Assembly: GCA_003645735.1 (NCBI GenBank)
Contig: QNBQ01000145.1
Coordinates: forward strand, 1-5,564
DNA from: Candidatus Poribacteria bacterium
Lineage (GTDB): Bacteria; Poribacteria; WGA-4E; B28-G17
Reading direction: 5' to 3'
Length of the DNA: 5,564 bases
Notes under the pieces: model-generated
Databases searched by the model: none
What the model saw: the letters and a program-made list of their open reading frames with translations, nothing else
Told to the model about the DNA's origin: nothing
Shown here: positions 1 to 5,114 of the stretch, piece after piece
How positions within the stretch are numbered: the stretch's first letter is position 1
How the letters are laid out: every line of letters starts with the position of its first letter
Made by a program: the position numbers and the translations under genes

Positions 1-112
1 CGGGTGACAAATGAGACCCGTTCTATAGGGGATTGCGACCTCACCAAGAGCTTGTTTTACTACGCTTATTGCCGTTGTGACAAATGAGACCCGTTCTATA
101 GGGGATTGCGGC
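1..112 (+). CRISPR. CRISPR array 1, 3' end (partial, runs off left edge)
   Basis: Two 36-bp repeats are visible, at 4-39 and 77-112, separated by one 37-bp spacer (40-76). Bases 1-3 are the end of another spacer. The repeat is the same as in the large array further right, except that position 19 is T instead of C in both copies. The last repeat ends GCGGC instead of GCGAC, which is typical of a degenerate leader-distal repeat. This and the handle ATTGCGAC at the repeat's 3' end place the leader to the left, outside the window, and transcription on the plus strand. The array length cannot be judged from here. Confidence 0.95.
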
Positions 113-149
113 GATTGATTGGTCAATCAGTGATCGGGGCGGATGAATA
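113..149 (+). repeat. Shared array trailer, copy 1 (37 bp)
   Basis: These 37 bases directly follow the last repeat of array 1 and are identical to 2047-2083, which directly follow the last repeat of array 2. Identity stops abruptly at base 150. Inside is a 14-bp interrupted palindrome, TGATTG-GT-CAATCA (116-129). Since the adjacent repeats carry the degenerate ends, this is the leader-distal (trailer) side. The likely origin is duplication of an array end; a binding site or processing signal within the palindrome is possible but not shown. Confidence 0.85.
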
Positions 150-171
150 GCGGTGAATGAGGTTTGCTTCA

Positions 172-240
172 TGAGGGGTTGGAGCGCATATCAGGCGGGG
201 TAGGCATTTCGAGGCGGGTGTCAGTCGCTCCAAACCCTCA
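172..240. repeat. Long imperfect inverted repeat overlapping the vapC stop
   Basis: Arms 172-186 and 226-240 pair over 15 positions with one mismatch, leaving a 39-nt loop. The right arm covers the last codons and the TGA of vapC (238-240). Read leftward, the hairpin would form at the very end of the vapBC transcript. No T-tract follows, so it is not a classical intrinsic terminator. It may stabilise the mRNA 3' end or help Rho-dependent stopping before array 1. Confidence 0.4.
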
Positions 241-696
241 CAGCGATCCCCACCCCTCAGGGCCGACGACCCTCACCAGATCGGAAAACCTCCCAAAATC
301 CCCCTCGTTCTCCGTGCAGAGAACCGAAAGGCCGTTTTCCAACATCGTCGATACGATCACAACATCCCAAAACCTCACGCCCCTGATCCCCCTGCTCGAT
401 GCCAGGCGAACGGCTCTGATGATCACATCCCCGTCAACGGGAAGAACCGTGAAAAGCCTCGAATTGATGAGAGCCCTCACCTCTTCACCCGCCTCTTCAG
501 GCGTCAAGGGCGGGCTGACGCCTCCCGCTGATCTGGTCAGCGATACGTAAAACTCGCCGATGACCTGCGTTGATATGAACGCCCTCAGCTCGCCCCTCCT
601 CACCCTCCCTATAAGCTCAAAAGCCTCGGCGTGATGTCTCCGCGTGGTGTCTATGCAGGAGACCAGGACGTTCGTATCAAGGAAAACATCACCCAT
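238..696 (-). CDS. vapC: VapC-type PIN-domain ribonuclease toxin
   Basis: This 152-residue protein is a PIN-domain toxin, a metal-dependent cytoplasmic endoribonuclease that in the VapC family cuts tRNA or rRNA until bound by its antitoxin. The fold's acidic residues are in place: D7 in FLDTNVLV, E48 in VIGEFY, D111 in FWDVVIV, and E131/D133 in TENEGDF near the C-terminus. It is a little longer than many VapC proteins because of an insertion around residues 55-72. The start ATG lies 4 nt after a GGGAGGAG ribosome-binding site and overlaps the end of the antitoxin gene by 8 nt (ATGGGTGA), so the two are translationally coupled. All catalytic acids are present, so the toxin is probably active. 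The operon points away from the cas genes and sits between two CRISPR arrays. The RNA target cannot be predicted. Confidence 0.9.
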   Translation of the reverse strand: MGDVFLDTNVLVSCIDTTRRHHAEAFELIGRVRRGELRAFISTQVIGEFYVSLTRSAGGVSPPLTPEEAGEEVRALINSRLFTVLPVDGDVIIRAVRLASSRGIRGVRFWDVVIVSTMLENGLSVLCTENEGDFGRFSDLVRVVGPEGWGSL

Positions 697-928
697 AAAG
701 CTCCTCCCTCTTGAAATCCCCGATCCCTATGGGCCTCGGCTTCGGCCACTCCTGGGGGGAAGGCTCCTTCAGTATGGACGCCTCCCTCAGCGCCTTTCTT
801 ATAAGCTCCGTGACGGTCGTCCCCCTCCTTTGGGCCTCCTGTATGAGCGCCCTTTTCTCCTCGACCGTTATCCTGATGGTGAGGGTTGTCTTCCGCTCAC
901 CCGCCCCGACCTTTGCCCTCGTCCTCAT
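689..928 (-). CDS. vapB: Ribbon-helix-helix antitoxin of the VapBC pair
   Basis: This 79-residue protein has a ribbon-helix-helix DNA-binding domain of the CopG/Arc type: a beta strand TTLTIRITVEE (14-24), a first helix around 25-35 and a second helix TVTELIRKALREA (38-50). The C-terminal tail (51-79, rich in Pro, Lys and Arg) would wrap around and block the toxin. An upstream in-frame ATG at 979 would add 17 residues, but that extension runs through the promoter. The start at 928 has a clear GGGAGGAG site (933-940) at proper distance, so it is chosen. It is the first gene of a two-gene operon and overlaps vapC by 8 nt. Family members repress their own promoter as a toxin-antitoxin complex, and a palindrome on the -10 box offers a plausible operator. 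Confidence 0.85.
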   Translation of the reverse strand: MRTRAKVGAGERKTTLTIRITVEEKRALIQEAQRRGTTVTELIRKALREASILKEPSPQEWPKPRPIGIGDFKREELYG

Positions 929-962
929 GGCTCTCCTCCCTTTCAAGCCGTTTTGCACTAAC

Positions 963-992
963 AGTATAATACACCACACCCCAGCGGGTCAA
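963..992 (-). promoter_or_regulatory. vapBC promoter with candidate operator
   Basis: On the minus strand a -35 box TTGACC (992-987) and a -10 box TATACT (968-963) are separated by 18 nt, giving a start near 956, about 28 nt ahead of vapB. The palindrome GTATAATAC (964-972, perfect around a central A) covers the -10 box. This is a good place for the ribbon-helix-helix antitoxin to bind and repress the operon. The promoter match is seen; the operator role is inferred. Confidence 0.65.
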
Positions 993-1113
993 CGGCATCG
1001 AGGAAAATCGGAGGGATGAGCCGAAGGGCCTCCGGGGAATTGCTTCCCCCTCGATGAAAGCGTCCTCTCGGGAATGCCGCCTCCAAGTCGAAACTGCCCG
1101 GGGAACGACTCCC

Positions 1114-1143
1114 TTGACATTTAGCCTTAACCTGTGTTAAGAT
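1114..1143 (+). promoter_or_regulatory. Candidate sigma70 promoter at the distal end of the leader
   Basis: A perfect -35 box TTGACA (1114-1119) is followed after 18 nt by TAAGAT (1138-1143, four of six consensus bases). A transcript would start near 1150, inside the left arm of the 1147-1191 hairpin, and could run through the leader into array 2. It could equally make a short leader RNA. Confidence 0.4.
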
Positions 1144-1146
1144 AAA

Positions 1147-1191
1147 GTCGCTAACCTCCGAGACCCTCAGAAAAGGGGGGAGGTTAGCGAC
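1147..1191 (+). repeat. Repeat-like hairpin element in the leader (element 1)
   Basis: Arms GTCGCTAACCTCC (1147-1159) and GGAGGTTAGCGAC (1179-1191) are perfect 13-bp inverted repeats with a 19-nt loop; inside the loop CCCT (1164-1167) can pair with AGGG (1174-1177). The centre has the exact layout of the CRISPR repeat, GAGACCC-N8-GGGG (1160-1178), and the element ends TTAGCGAC where the repeat ends ATTGCGAC. Compared with a true repeat it has about four extra bases on the left and five on the right. It looks like a diverged, more palindromic relative of the repeat. The inverted repeat is certain; its kinship to the CRISPR repeat is inferred. Confidence 0.6.
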
Positions 1192-1253
1192 GGGGGTCAA
1201 AGGGGCCTCAAACCCGCGTGAAACCTGGATTTTTGATCTTTGACAGCCCGAAA

Positions 1254-1276
1254 AATAGTTTGCATAGCAAACCATT
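1254..1276. repeat. 23-bp imperfect palindrome
   Basis: GTTTGC-ATA-GCAAAC (1258-1272) is a perfect 6-bp inverted repeat around 3 nt. After one mismatched pair it continues with AAT (1254-1256) opposite ATT (1274-1276). The size and symmetry suit a dimeric DNA-binding protein. It lies about 80 bp before the first repeat of array 2, so a role in controlling the leader is possible. No regulator is identifiable. Confidence 0.4.
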
Positions 1277-1277
1277 C

Positions 1278-1306
1278 TGATGCCCTCCTAAGGTGAGGTT
1301 AGCGAA
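1278..1306 (+). repeat. Repeat-like element 2 in the leader
   Basis: The stretch contains TGA-2-CCC-TCCTA-A-GG in the same order as the CRISPR repeat (TGAGACCCGTCCTATAGG), with two single-base gaps. It then has the same GAGGTTAGCGA end (1295-1305) as element 1, in the place of the repeat's GGATTGCGAC. It shares 11 exact bases with 1180-1190. The ending GAGGTTAGCGA is thus a repeated leader motif; descent from an old CRISPR repeat is an inference. Confidence 0.4.
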
Positions 1307-1328
1307 ATGGGGGTTTTCAGCCTAGAAT
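1299..1328 (+). promoter_or_regulatory. Candidate leader-proximal promoter of array 2
   Basis: A good -10 box TAGAAT (1323-1328, five of six) lies 25 bp before the first repeat. The -35 position falls on the TTAGCGA end of repeat-like element 2 and matches the consensus poorly (three of six at 17- or 18-nt spacing). A start near 1335 would give a very short leader before the first repeat, as is common for CRISPR arrays. Confidence 0.35.
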
Positions 1329-1352
1329 TTATGGGCGCTCCGGAGGGGGGGC

Positions 1353-2046
1353 GTGACAAATGAGACCCGTCCTATAGGGGATTGCGACGCTGGTTCGATA
1401 GAGCGCTACGCGGCGAACTTCACCCGGTGACAAATGAGACCCGTCCTATAGGGGATTGCGACATTTGGGATTTAGCTCACCCTCCTCTCCCTACCCCGCG
1501 TGACAAATGAGACCCGTCCTATAGGGGATTGCGACCCCGTAGCCGGATCAGATATCTCGACGAACCCGGCAAGTGACAAATGAGACCCGTCCTATAGGGG
1601 ATTGCGACCCCTGAAAACTGATCTTGTGCTCGCCCGTCTGATAGCGTGACAAATGAGACCCGTCCTATAGGGGATTGCGACCGCCAGTATCCCTTTCAAT
1701 AGTTCCGCGTCCTCATCATGTGACAAATGAGACCCGTCCTATAGGGGATTGCGACCTGCTAGCTGAACTCCCCTGAAAACTGACCGAGTGCGTGACAAAT
1801 GAGACCCGTCCTATAGGGGATTGCGACTCTGAATACCGACCTTGTGCTTCCCCGCCTTATTGCAAGTGACAAATGAGACCCGTCCTATAGGGGATTGCGA
1901 CAGTTGACGCGAACGTGAATCCGTTTAACTTGACAGCGTGACAAATGAGACCCGTCCTATAGGGGATTGCGACGCGGTTTCAGCGGCGGGGTTTTGAATG
2001 GCCCGGCACAGTGACAAATGAGACCCGTCCTATAGGGGATTGTGGC
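1353..2046 (+). CRISPR. CRISPR array 2: ten 36-bp repeats, nine spacers
   Basis: Repeats start at 1353, 1427, 1500, 1573, 1646, 1720, 1792, 1866, 1938 and 2011; spacers are 36-38 bp. Nine repeats are identical. The last (2011-2046) ends TGTGGC instead of TGCGAC, so it is the leader-distal one. Each repeat has CCC (14-16) able to pair with GGG (26-28), placing a small stem directly before ATTGCGAC (29-36), the 8-nt handle known from Thermus type III crRNAs. A CCTATAGG palindrome at 19-26 is an alternative fold. Transcription is therefore on the plus strand, towards the cas genes. Spacers 4 (1609-1645), 6 (1756-1791) and 7 (1828-1865) are related to each other in sequence; the other six show no mutual similarity. 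The nearby cas6 product is the expected processing enzyme. Confidence 0.98.
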
Positions 2047-2083
2047 GATTGATTGGTCAATCAGTGATCGGGGCGGATGAATA
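2047..2083 (+). repeat. Shared array trailer, copy 2 (37 bp)
   Basis: Identical over 37 bases to the flank after array 1 at 113-149, including the TGATTG-GT-CAATCA palindrome (2050-2063). Just downstream is a short hairpin CTCCC-AGACC-GGGAG (2086-2100). No T-tract follows it, so an intrinsic terminator for the array transcript is not supported. Confidence 0.85.
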
Positions 2084-2123
2084 CACTCCCAGACCGGGAG
2101 CTGCCCGTCGAGGGGGGAAAGCA

Positions 2124-2152
2124 TTGACATCGACCTCGATTTCTGATAAAAT
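2124..2152 (+). promoter_or_regulatory. Promoter of the cas operon
   Basis: A perfect -35 box TTGACA (2124-2129), a 17-nt spacer and a near-perfect -10 box TAAAAT (2147-2152) predict a start near 2159, about 24 nt before the cas6 ATG. This is the strongest promoter match in the window. It suggests the cas genes are transcribed independently of the array that ends 78 bp upstream of the -35 box. Confidence 0.75.
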
Positions 2153-2182
2153 CCCCGACGGACTGAAAAACGGGCGGGAAAG

Positions 2183-3196
2183 ATGGATCTCGCGGGGTTG
2201 GAGTTCGCAGCCTTCAGGTTCAGGCTCAAAGCCGACGATAGGTTCAACCTCCCCAGGTTCGTCGGCTCCACCTTGCGGGGCGCCCTGGGGATCTCCCTCA
2301 AAAAGACGGTCTGCCTCGCAAGGGATCGGGAAAGCTGCACCGGCTGCCTGCTCCAGCCCTCATGCGTCTACACCTACCTCTTCGAAACCCAAAAACATGA
2401 AAGCGTCCCGAAGTTCAGGACGATCTCCGATATACCCCGCCCGTTCGTAATCCGCCCGATCCCATCACAAAACAGCTCCCTCCTCACGTTCGACCTGATC
2501 CTCATAGGCAGGGCGATCGAGCTCATACCCTACCTGATCTTCTCGGTCAAACGGCTCGAAAAAAGCGGGCTGGGCCCGAAGAGGGATAGGTTCACCCTCA
2601 TGTCGGTCACATCCCTCCACCCCGAGGGCGAAAAGCTCATCTTCCACGCCGAGGAGGAGAGCCTTTCGGGCGGGTGGTTCGTCTGCTCGGAGGAGCAGCT
2701 GGAGAGGCGGGCGGAGGAGATGCCGGACGAGCGGGCGACCATAGCCCTCCGCTCCCCCGTCAGGATCAAATCGAACGGCAGGCTGGTCTCCGACCTCCAG
2801 TTCCACCACCTCATAAGGGCCCTTCTGAGGAGGATCTCCCTCCTGGCCCTCTTCCATTGCGGGTTTGAGGTCAAAGCCGATTTCAAACGGCTGATCGAAG
2901 CGGCCGAGGGGATCAGAAGGACGGGAGGCGAGCTGAAGTGGATCGATCTGGAGAGGTTCTCCCTCAGACAGAAAAGCAGGGTGAAGATGGGCGGGTTGGT
3001 CGGGGAGGTCGAGTTCGAAGGGGATATGAGGCCGTTCAAGAAACTCCTGGCCGCCGGCGAATGGCTGCATGTGGGGAAGGGATGTGTGATGGGGTTGGGG
3101 AGGATAGAGGTGATAGATGGACGAAGGGAGGAAAGCGGCCGAGCTTCTGGCCGGGAGGTTGAGGGAAGCGGAGGATCTGAAATCGGCGGCCGATGA
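2183..3196 (+). CDS. cas6: Cas6-family CRISPR repeat endoribonuclease
   Basis: This 337-residue RAMP protein would cut the array transcript within each repeat to release crRNAs with the 8-nt handle. The N-terminus reads like this Cas6 family: FRFRLKADDRFNLPRF (11-26) followed by VGSTLRGALG (27-36). Four cysteines follow (C44, C52, C55, C61, ending in CVYTYLFE), a possible zinc site, and then the family's RPFVIRPIP stretch. The C-terminal RAMP domain ends in the glycine-rich loop GKGCVMGLGRIEV (about 298-310), expected to hold the repeat RNA. The catalytic residues cannot be assigned by eye. Only a weak GGGAAAG site precedes the ATG. The frame runs 80 nt into cas10; residues 312-337 are a Gly/Arg/Glu-rich tail beyond the usual family end and probably arose by loss of a stop codon. 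It is first in the cas operon. Confidence 0.85.
   Translation: MDLAGLEFAAFRFRLKADDRFNLPRFVGSTLRGALGISLKKTVCLARDRESCTGCLLQPSCVYTYLFETQKHESVPKFRTISDIPRPFVIRPIPSQNSSLLTFDLILIGRAIELIPYLIFSVKRLEKSGLGPKRDRFTLMSVTSLHPEGEKLIFHAEEESLSGGWFVCSEEQLERRAEEMPDERATIALRSPVRIKSNGRLVSDLQFHHLIRALLRRISLLALFHCGFEVKADFKRLIEAAEGIRRTGGELKWIDLERFSLRQKSRVKMGGLVGEVEFEGDMRPFKKLLAAGEWLHVGKGCVMGLGRIEVIDGRREESGRASGREVEGSGGSEIGGR
3107..3113 (+). promoter_or_regulatory. Ribosome-binding site of cas10, inside cas6
   Basis: GAGGTGA ends 3 nt, and its GAGG core 6 nt, before the ATG at 3117. This decides the cas10 start even though it means an 80-nt overlap with cas6. Confidence 0.7.
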
Positions 3197-5096
3197 GGCG
3201 GCCAGGTTCTGGAGGGAAAGGCTCTCCAAAAAGTTCCCCTCGTTCGAAAAGGGGTTCGATGAAGAGGGATTGATCGACGGCGTCAAAAAGGCCGGGGATA
3301 AGGGGGAGGCGGTCTCCCCCGCCGAGGTTCTCAGCAGAGCTGCCGTCGTCAACCTCGCCTCAAGGGCCTCGAACTGCTCCGAGGAGGAGCTACACCTCAG
3401 AAGGCTGGCCGCCCTGACGATGGATCTCTCCCAGCAGGAGCCGCTCCGCTCCTTCCTCCGCTCCAACATCCCGGGGGCGATCGAGAGGATAAGCCGCGTG
3501 AGGTCGCTTCTGGCCGAGCCGCGCGGGGAGGCATACCTCGTCGTATGCGCGGCCAAGGGGATAAAGTCCTACATATTCGAAACGCCGGGCCTGAACGAGA
3601 TAAGGGGCGCTTCCACCCTGCTGGACGAGCTCGTCGAGGAGCTGGCCGGCAAAGCCGCCGAATCGATAGGGCCGGAGGCGGTGTTGAGGTGCGCCGCCTC
3701 AACCGTCGAGCTGCTGGCCCCTTCCCCCTATTTCGACGACCAGCTGAGCTGGGCCGATCTGTTTAAACGGAGGGCCTATGAGAAGCTGAAATACGTCCAG
3801 GTCGCCGCCGCCTCGCAAAAGGCGAGGATCGCCGATCTGATCGAAAGGTTCAGCCGAACGCTCGGGAAAGCACACCTGGCGATGGAGGCCGACCGGTTCT
3901 ACGACGAGCTGCCGCTGCTCGAAACGCTGCCATTCGAACAGCGATGCGCCCTCTGCAGAACCAGGCCGGCCGAGAGATGGGAGACGATAAGAGGGGAGGA
4001 GACGGCCGTCTGCGAGGCGTGCTTCGTGAAGTTCGTCAGGGGAAGAAGCGAGAGGAGATCCAAGCTGGGGGAGGCCCTGGAGCTTGTCGGGCTTACGCCG
4101 GAGGCGATAGGCGTCGAAGGGGAGACGGCCGAGCAATGCACCGCCGACCTCATCTCCGATATGATCCCGAAAGGCGTCAGGAGGAGGCTCATGGCCGTGG
4201 CATACGGCGATGGGAACAACTTCGGCGCGGCTCTCAAAGGGATGAGGACGATCGCCGACTACCTCTCCTGGAGCTTCAGGGTCTCCCAAACCGTGAAATT
4301 GGCCGCCTCCATCGCCCTGGCCCGCTCAACCCAGATCGGCGCCCGATCCATGGGCTGGCTCCCCGGAAAAACGGGGCCGAAGCTCAAAAAGCTCCCCTTC
4401 CAGATCCTCGCCCTGGGGGGCGACGACCTCAGCCTGATCTGCTGGGGGAGGATCGGGCTCCACTTCTGCGAAACCTTCCTCAGGCTGACCGATATGGAGT
4501 TCGCCCCCCAATACGCCTTTTCGCTGGGGATGCTGATCTGTGACGAGAAAACACCCGTGAGGAGGGCGGTTGAGTTCGCCGAGGGCGAGCTGCTGAAATG
4601 GGCCAAAAGGGCCTTCAGAGGGATGCGCCCCGAAAGAAGGCGCGGGACGATGACCTTCCTCCTGGCCGACTCGCCTGAGAGGATACCGCCCGATCTCGAG
4701 GGGTTCAGGGAGAGGATGTTCTCCATCGGCTCGTCGTTGAAGACATACATGACCCTCAGGCCGTTTACGGCCGATGAGCTCCGCTTCCTGCTGGAAAAGG
4801 CGGATGAGCTCAGGGAGCACAGGGGAAGGCTTTACAGGCTCGCCCAGGCCTTCATAGCCTCCCGCTCGGCGCTGGTCGGCGCCCTCCATTACGCGTATCA
4901 AAAGGGGAGGACGATCGAAAAAGGCTTCTTCGAAACGCTTGAAGGGCCGAACGGAGCCGGATCCTGGGAGGAGATCTTCCGGATCAAATTCCTGCCGATC
5001 CATAAGCTCGACCGACCGCCCTTCGGCGAAGGGGAGGGCAAGGGGATATACTGCCCGGTATGGGATCTGGTGGAGATATGTAAGGCGATGGAGTGA
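3117..5096 (+). CDS. cas10: Cas10, large subunit of a type III CRISPR complex, cyclase motif intact, no HD motif
   Basis: This 659-residue protein is the signature subunit of type III effectors. When the complex binds target RNA, Cas10 proteins with an intact GGDD motif convert ATP to cyclic oligoadenylates. Order of parts: a helical N-terminus (1-135) without the His-Asp pair of the usual HD nuclease; a first palm domain with IKSYIFETPGLNEIRGAS (149-166), a Cas10/Cmr2 hallmark; a zinc ribbon with C277, C280, C299 and C302; a second palm domain with the metal-binding VAYGDGNNFG (361-370) and LALGGDDLSLI (431-441, GGDD 434-437); and a helical C-terminal domain from about 480. At 659 residues it is shorter than many Cas10 proteins, in keeping with the lost nuclease domain. 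Single-stranded DNA cleavage is therefore unlikely, and signalling to a CARF-type effector, not in this window, is the expected output. The exact subtype is not clear. Confidence 0.93.
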   Translation: MDEGRKAAELLAGRLREAEDLKSAADEAARFWRERLSKKFPSFEKGFDEEGLIDGVKKAGDKGEAVSPAEVLSRAAVVNLASRASNCSEEELHLRRLAALTMDLSQQEPLRSFLRSNIPGAIERISRVRSLLAEPRGEAYLVVCAAKGIKSYIFETPGLNEIRGASTLLDELVEELAGKAAESIGPEAVLRCAASTVELLAPSPYFDDQLSWADLFKRRAYEKLKYVQVAAASQKARIADLIERFSRTLGKAHLAMEADRFYDELPLLETLPFEQRCALCRTRPAERWETIRGEETAVCEACFVKFVRGRSERRSKLGEALELVGLTPEAIGVEGETAEQCTADLISDMIPKGVRRRLMAVAYGDGNNFGAALKGMRTIADYLSWSFRVSQTVKLAASIALARSTQIGARSMGWLPGKTGPKLKKLPFQILALGGDDLSLICWGRIGLHFCETFLRLTDMEFAPQYAFSLGMLICDEKTPVRRAVEFAEGELLKWAKRAFRGMRPERRRGTMTFLLADSPERIPPDLEGFRERMFSIGSSLKTYMTLRPFTADELRFLLEKADELREHRGRLYRLAQAFIASRSALVGALHYAYQKGRTIEKGFFETLEGPNGAGSWEEIFRIKFLPIHKLDRPPFGEGEGKGIYCPVWDLVEICKAME

Positions 5097-5101
5097 GCGG
5101 T

Positions 5102-5109
5102 AGGAGGTG
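5102..5109 (+). promoter_or_regulatory. Strong ribosome-binding site of the RAMP gene
   Basis: AGGAGGTG lies 5 nt before the ATG at 5115 and fixes the start of the last gene. It lies in the 18-nt gap after the cas10 stop. Confidence 0.8.
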
Positions 5110-5114
5110 GATCG

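Larger units (their letters stand above)
993..1352 (+). other. Gene-free region: probable leader of CRISPR array 2
   Basis: These 360 bases lie between the divergent vapBC promoter and the first repeat of array 2. No open frame here looks like a protein. The region holds a short hairpin GGGGAA-TTGC-TTCCCC (1034-1049) without a T-tract, two candidate plus-strand promoters, two repeat-like elements and a 23-bp imperfect palindrome, each listed separately. The position upstream of the non-degenerate end of array 2, with the crRNA handle at the 3' end of each repeat, makes it the leader side. No known leader motif was recognised. Confidence 0.55.

Noticed and set aside
1034..1049. GGGGAATTGCTTCCCC hairpin as a terminator or a third repeat-like element
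   Set aside because: No T-tract follows and no gene ends before it. Its resemblance to the repeat's GGGGATTGC is only a few bases and nothing around it matches.
958..1275. 105-residue open frame on the minus strand with a good AGGAGGG site before its ATG
   Set aside because: It runs across the vapBC promoter and both arms of the leader inverted repeat, its amino-acid make-up is unlike a folded protein, and no domain is recognisable. The apparent ribosome-binding site is part of repeat-like element 2.
1389..2010. Self-targeting spacers matching genes in this window
   Set aside because: No spacer showed a convincing match to vapBC or the cas genes by eye.
1353..2046. Reverse (minus-strand) orientation of the arrays with the shared 37 bp as common leader
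   Set aside because: The degenerate repeats lie next to the 37 bp, and the 8-nt handle ATTGCGAC with the stem before it is at the plus-strand 3' end of the repeat. Both argue that this flank is the trailer.
2086..2100. Intrinsic terminator after array 2
   Set aside because: Only a 5-bp stem, and G+C-rich sequence follows instead of a T-tract.
2040..2450. Plus-strand open frame overlapping the trailer and cas6 start
   Set aside because: It begins in the last CRISPR repeat and is a shadow of cas6, rich in Ser, Pro and Gly.
2465..3556. Long minus-strand open frame (363 residues) opposite cas6/cas10
   Set aside because: The opposite strand codes clear Cas6 and Cas10 motifs. Long antisense frames are expected in G+C-rich DNA.
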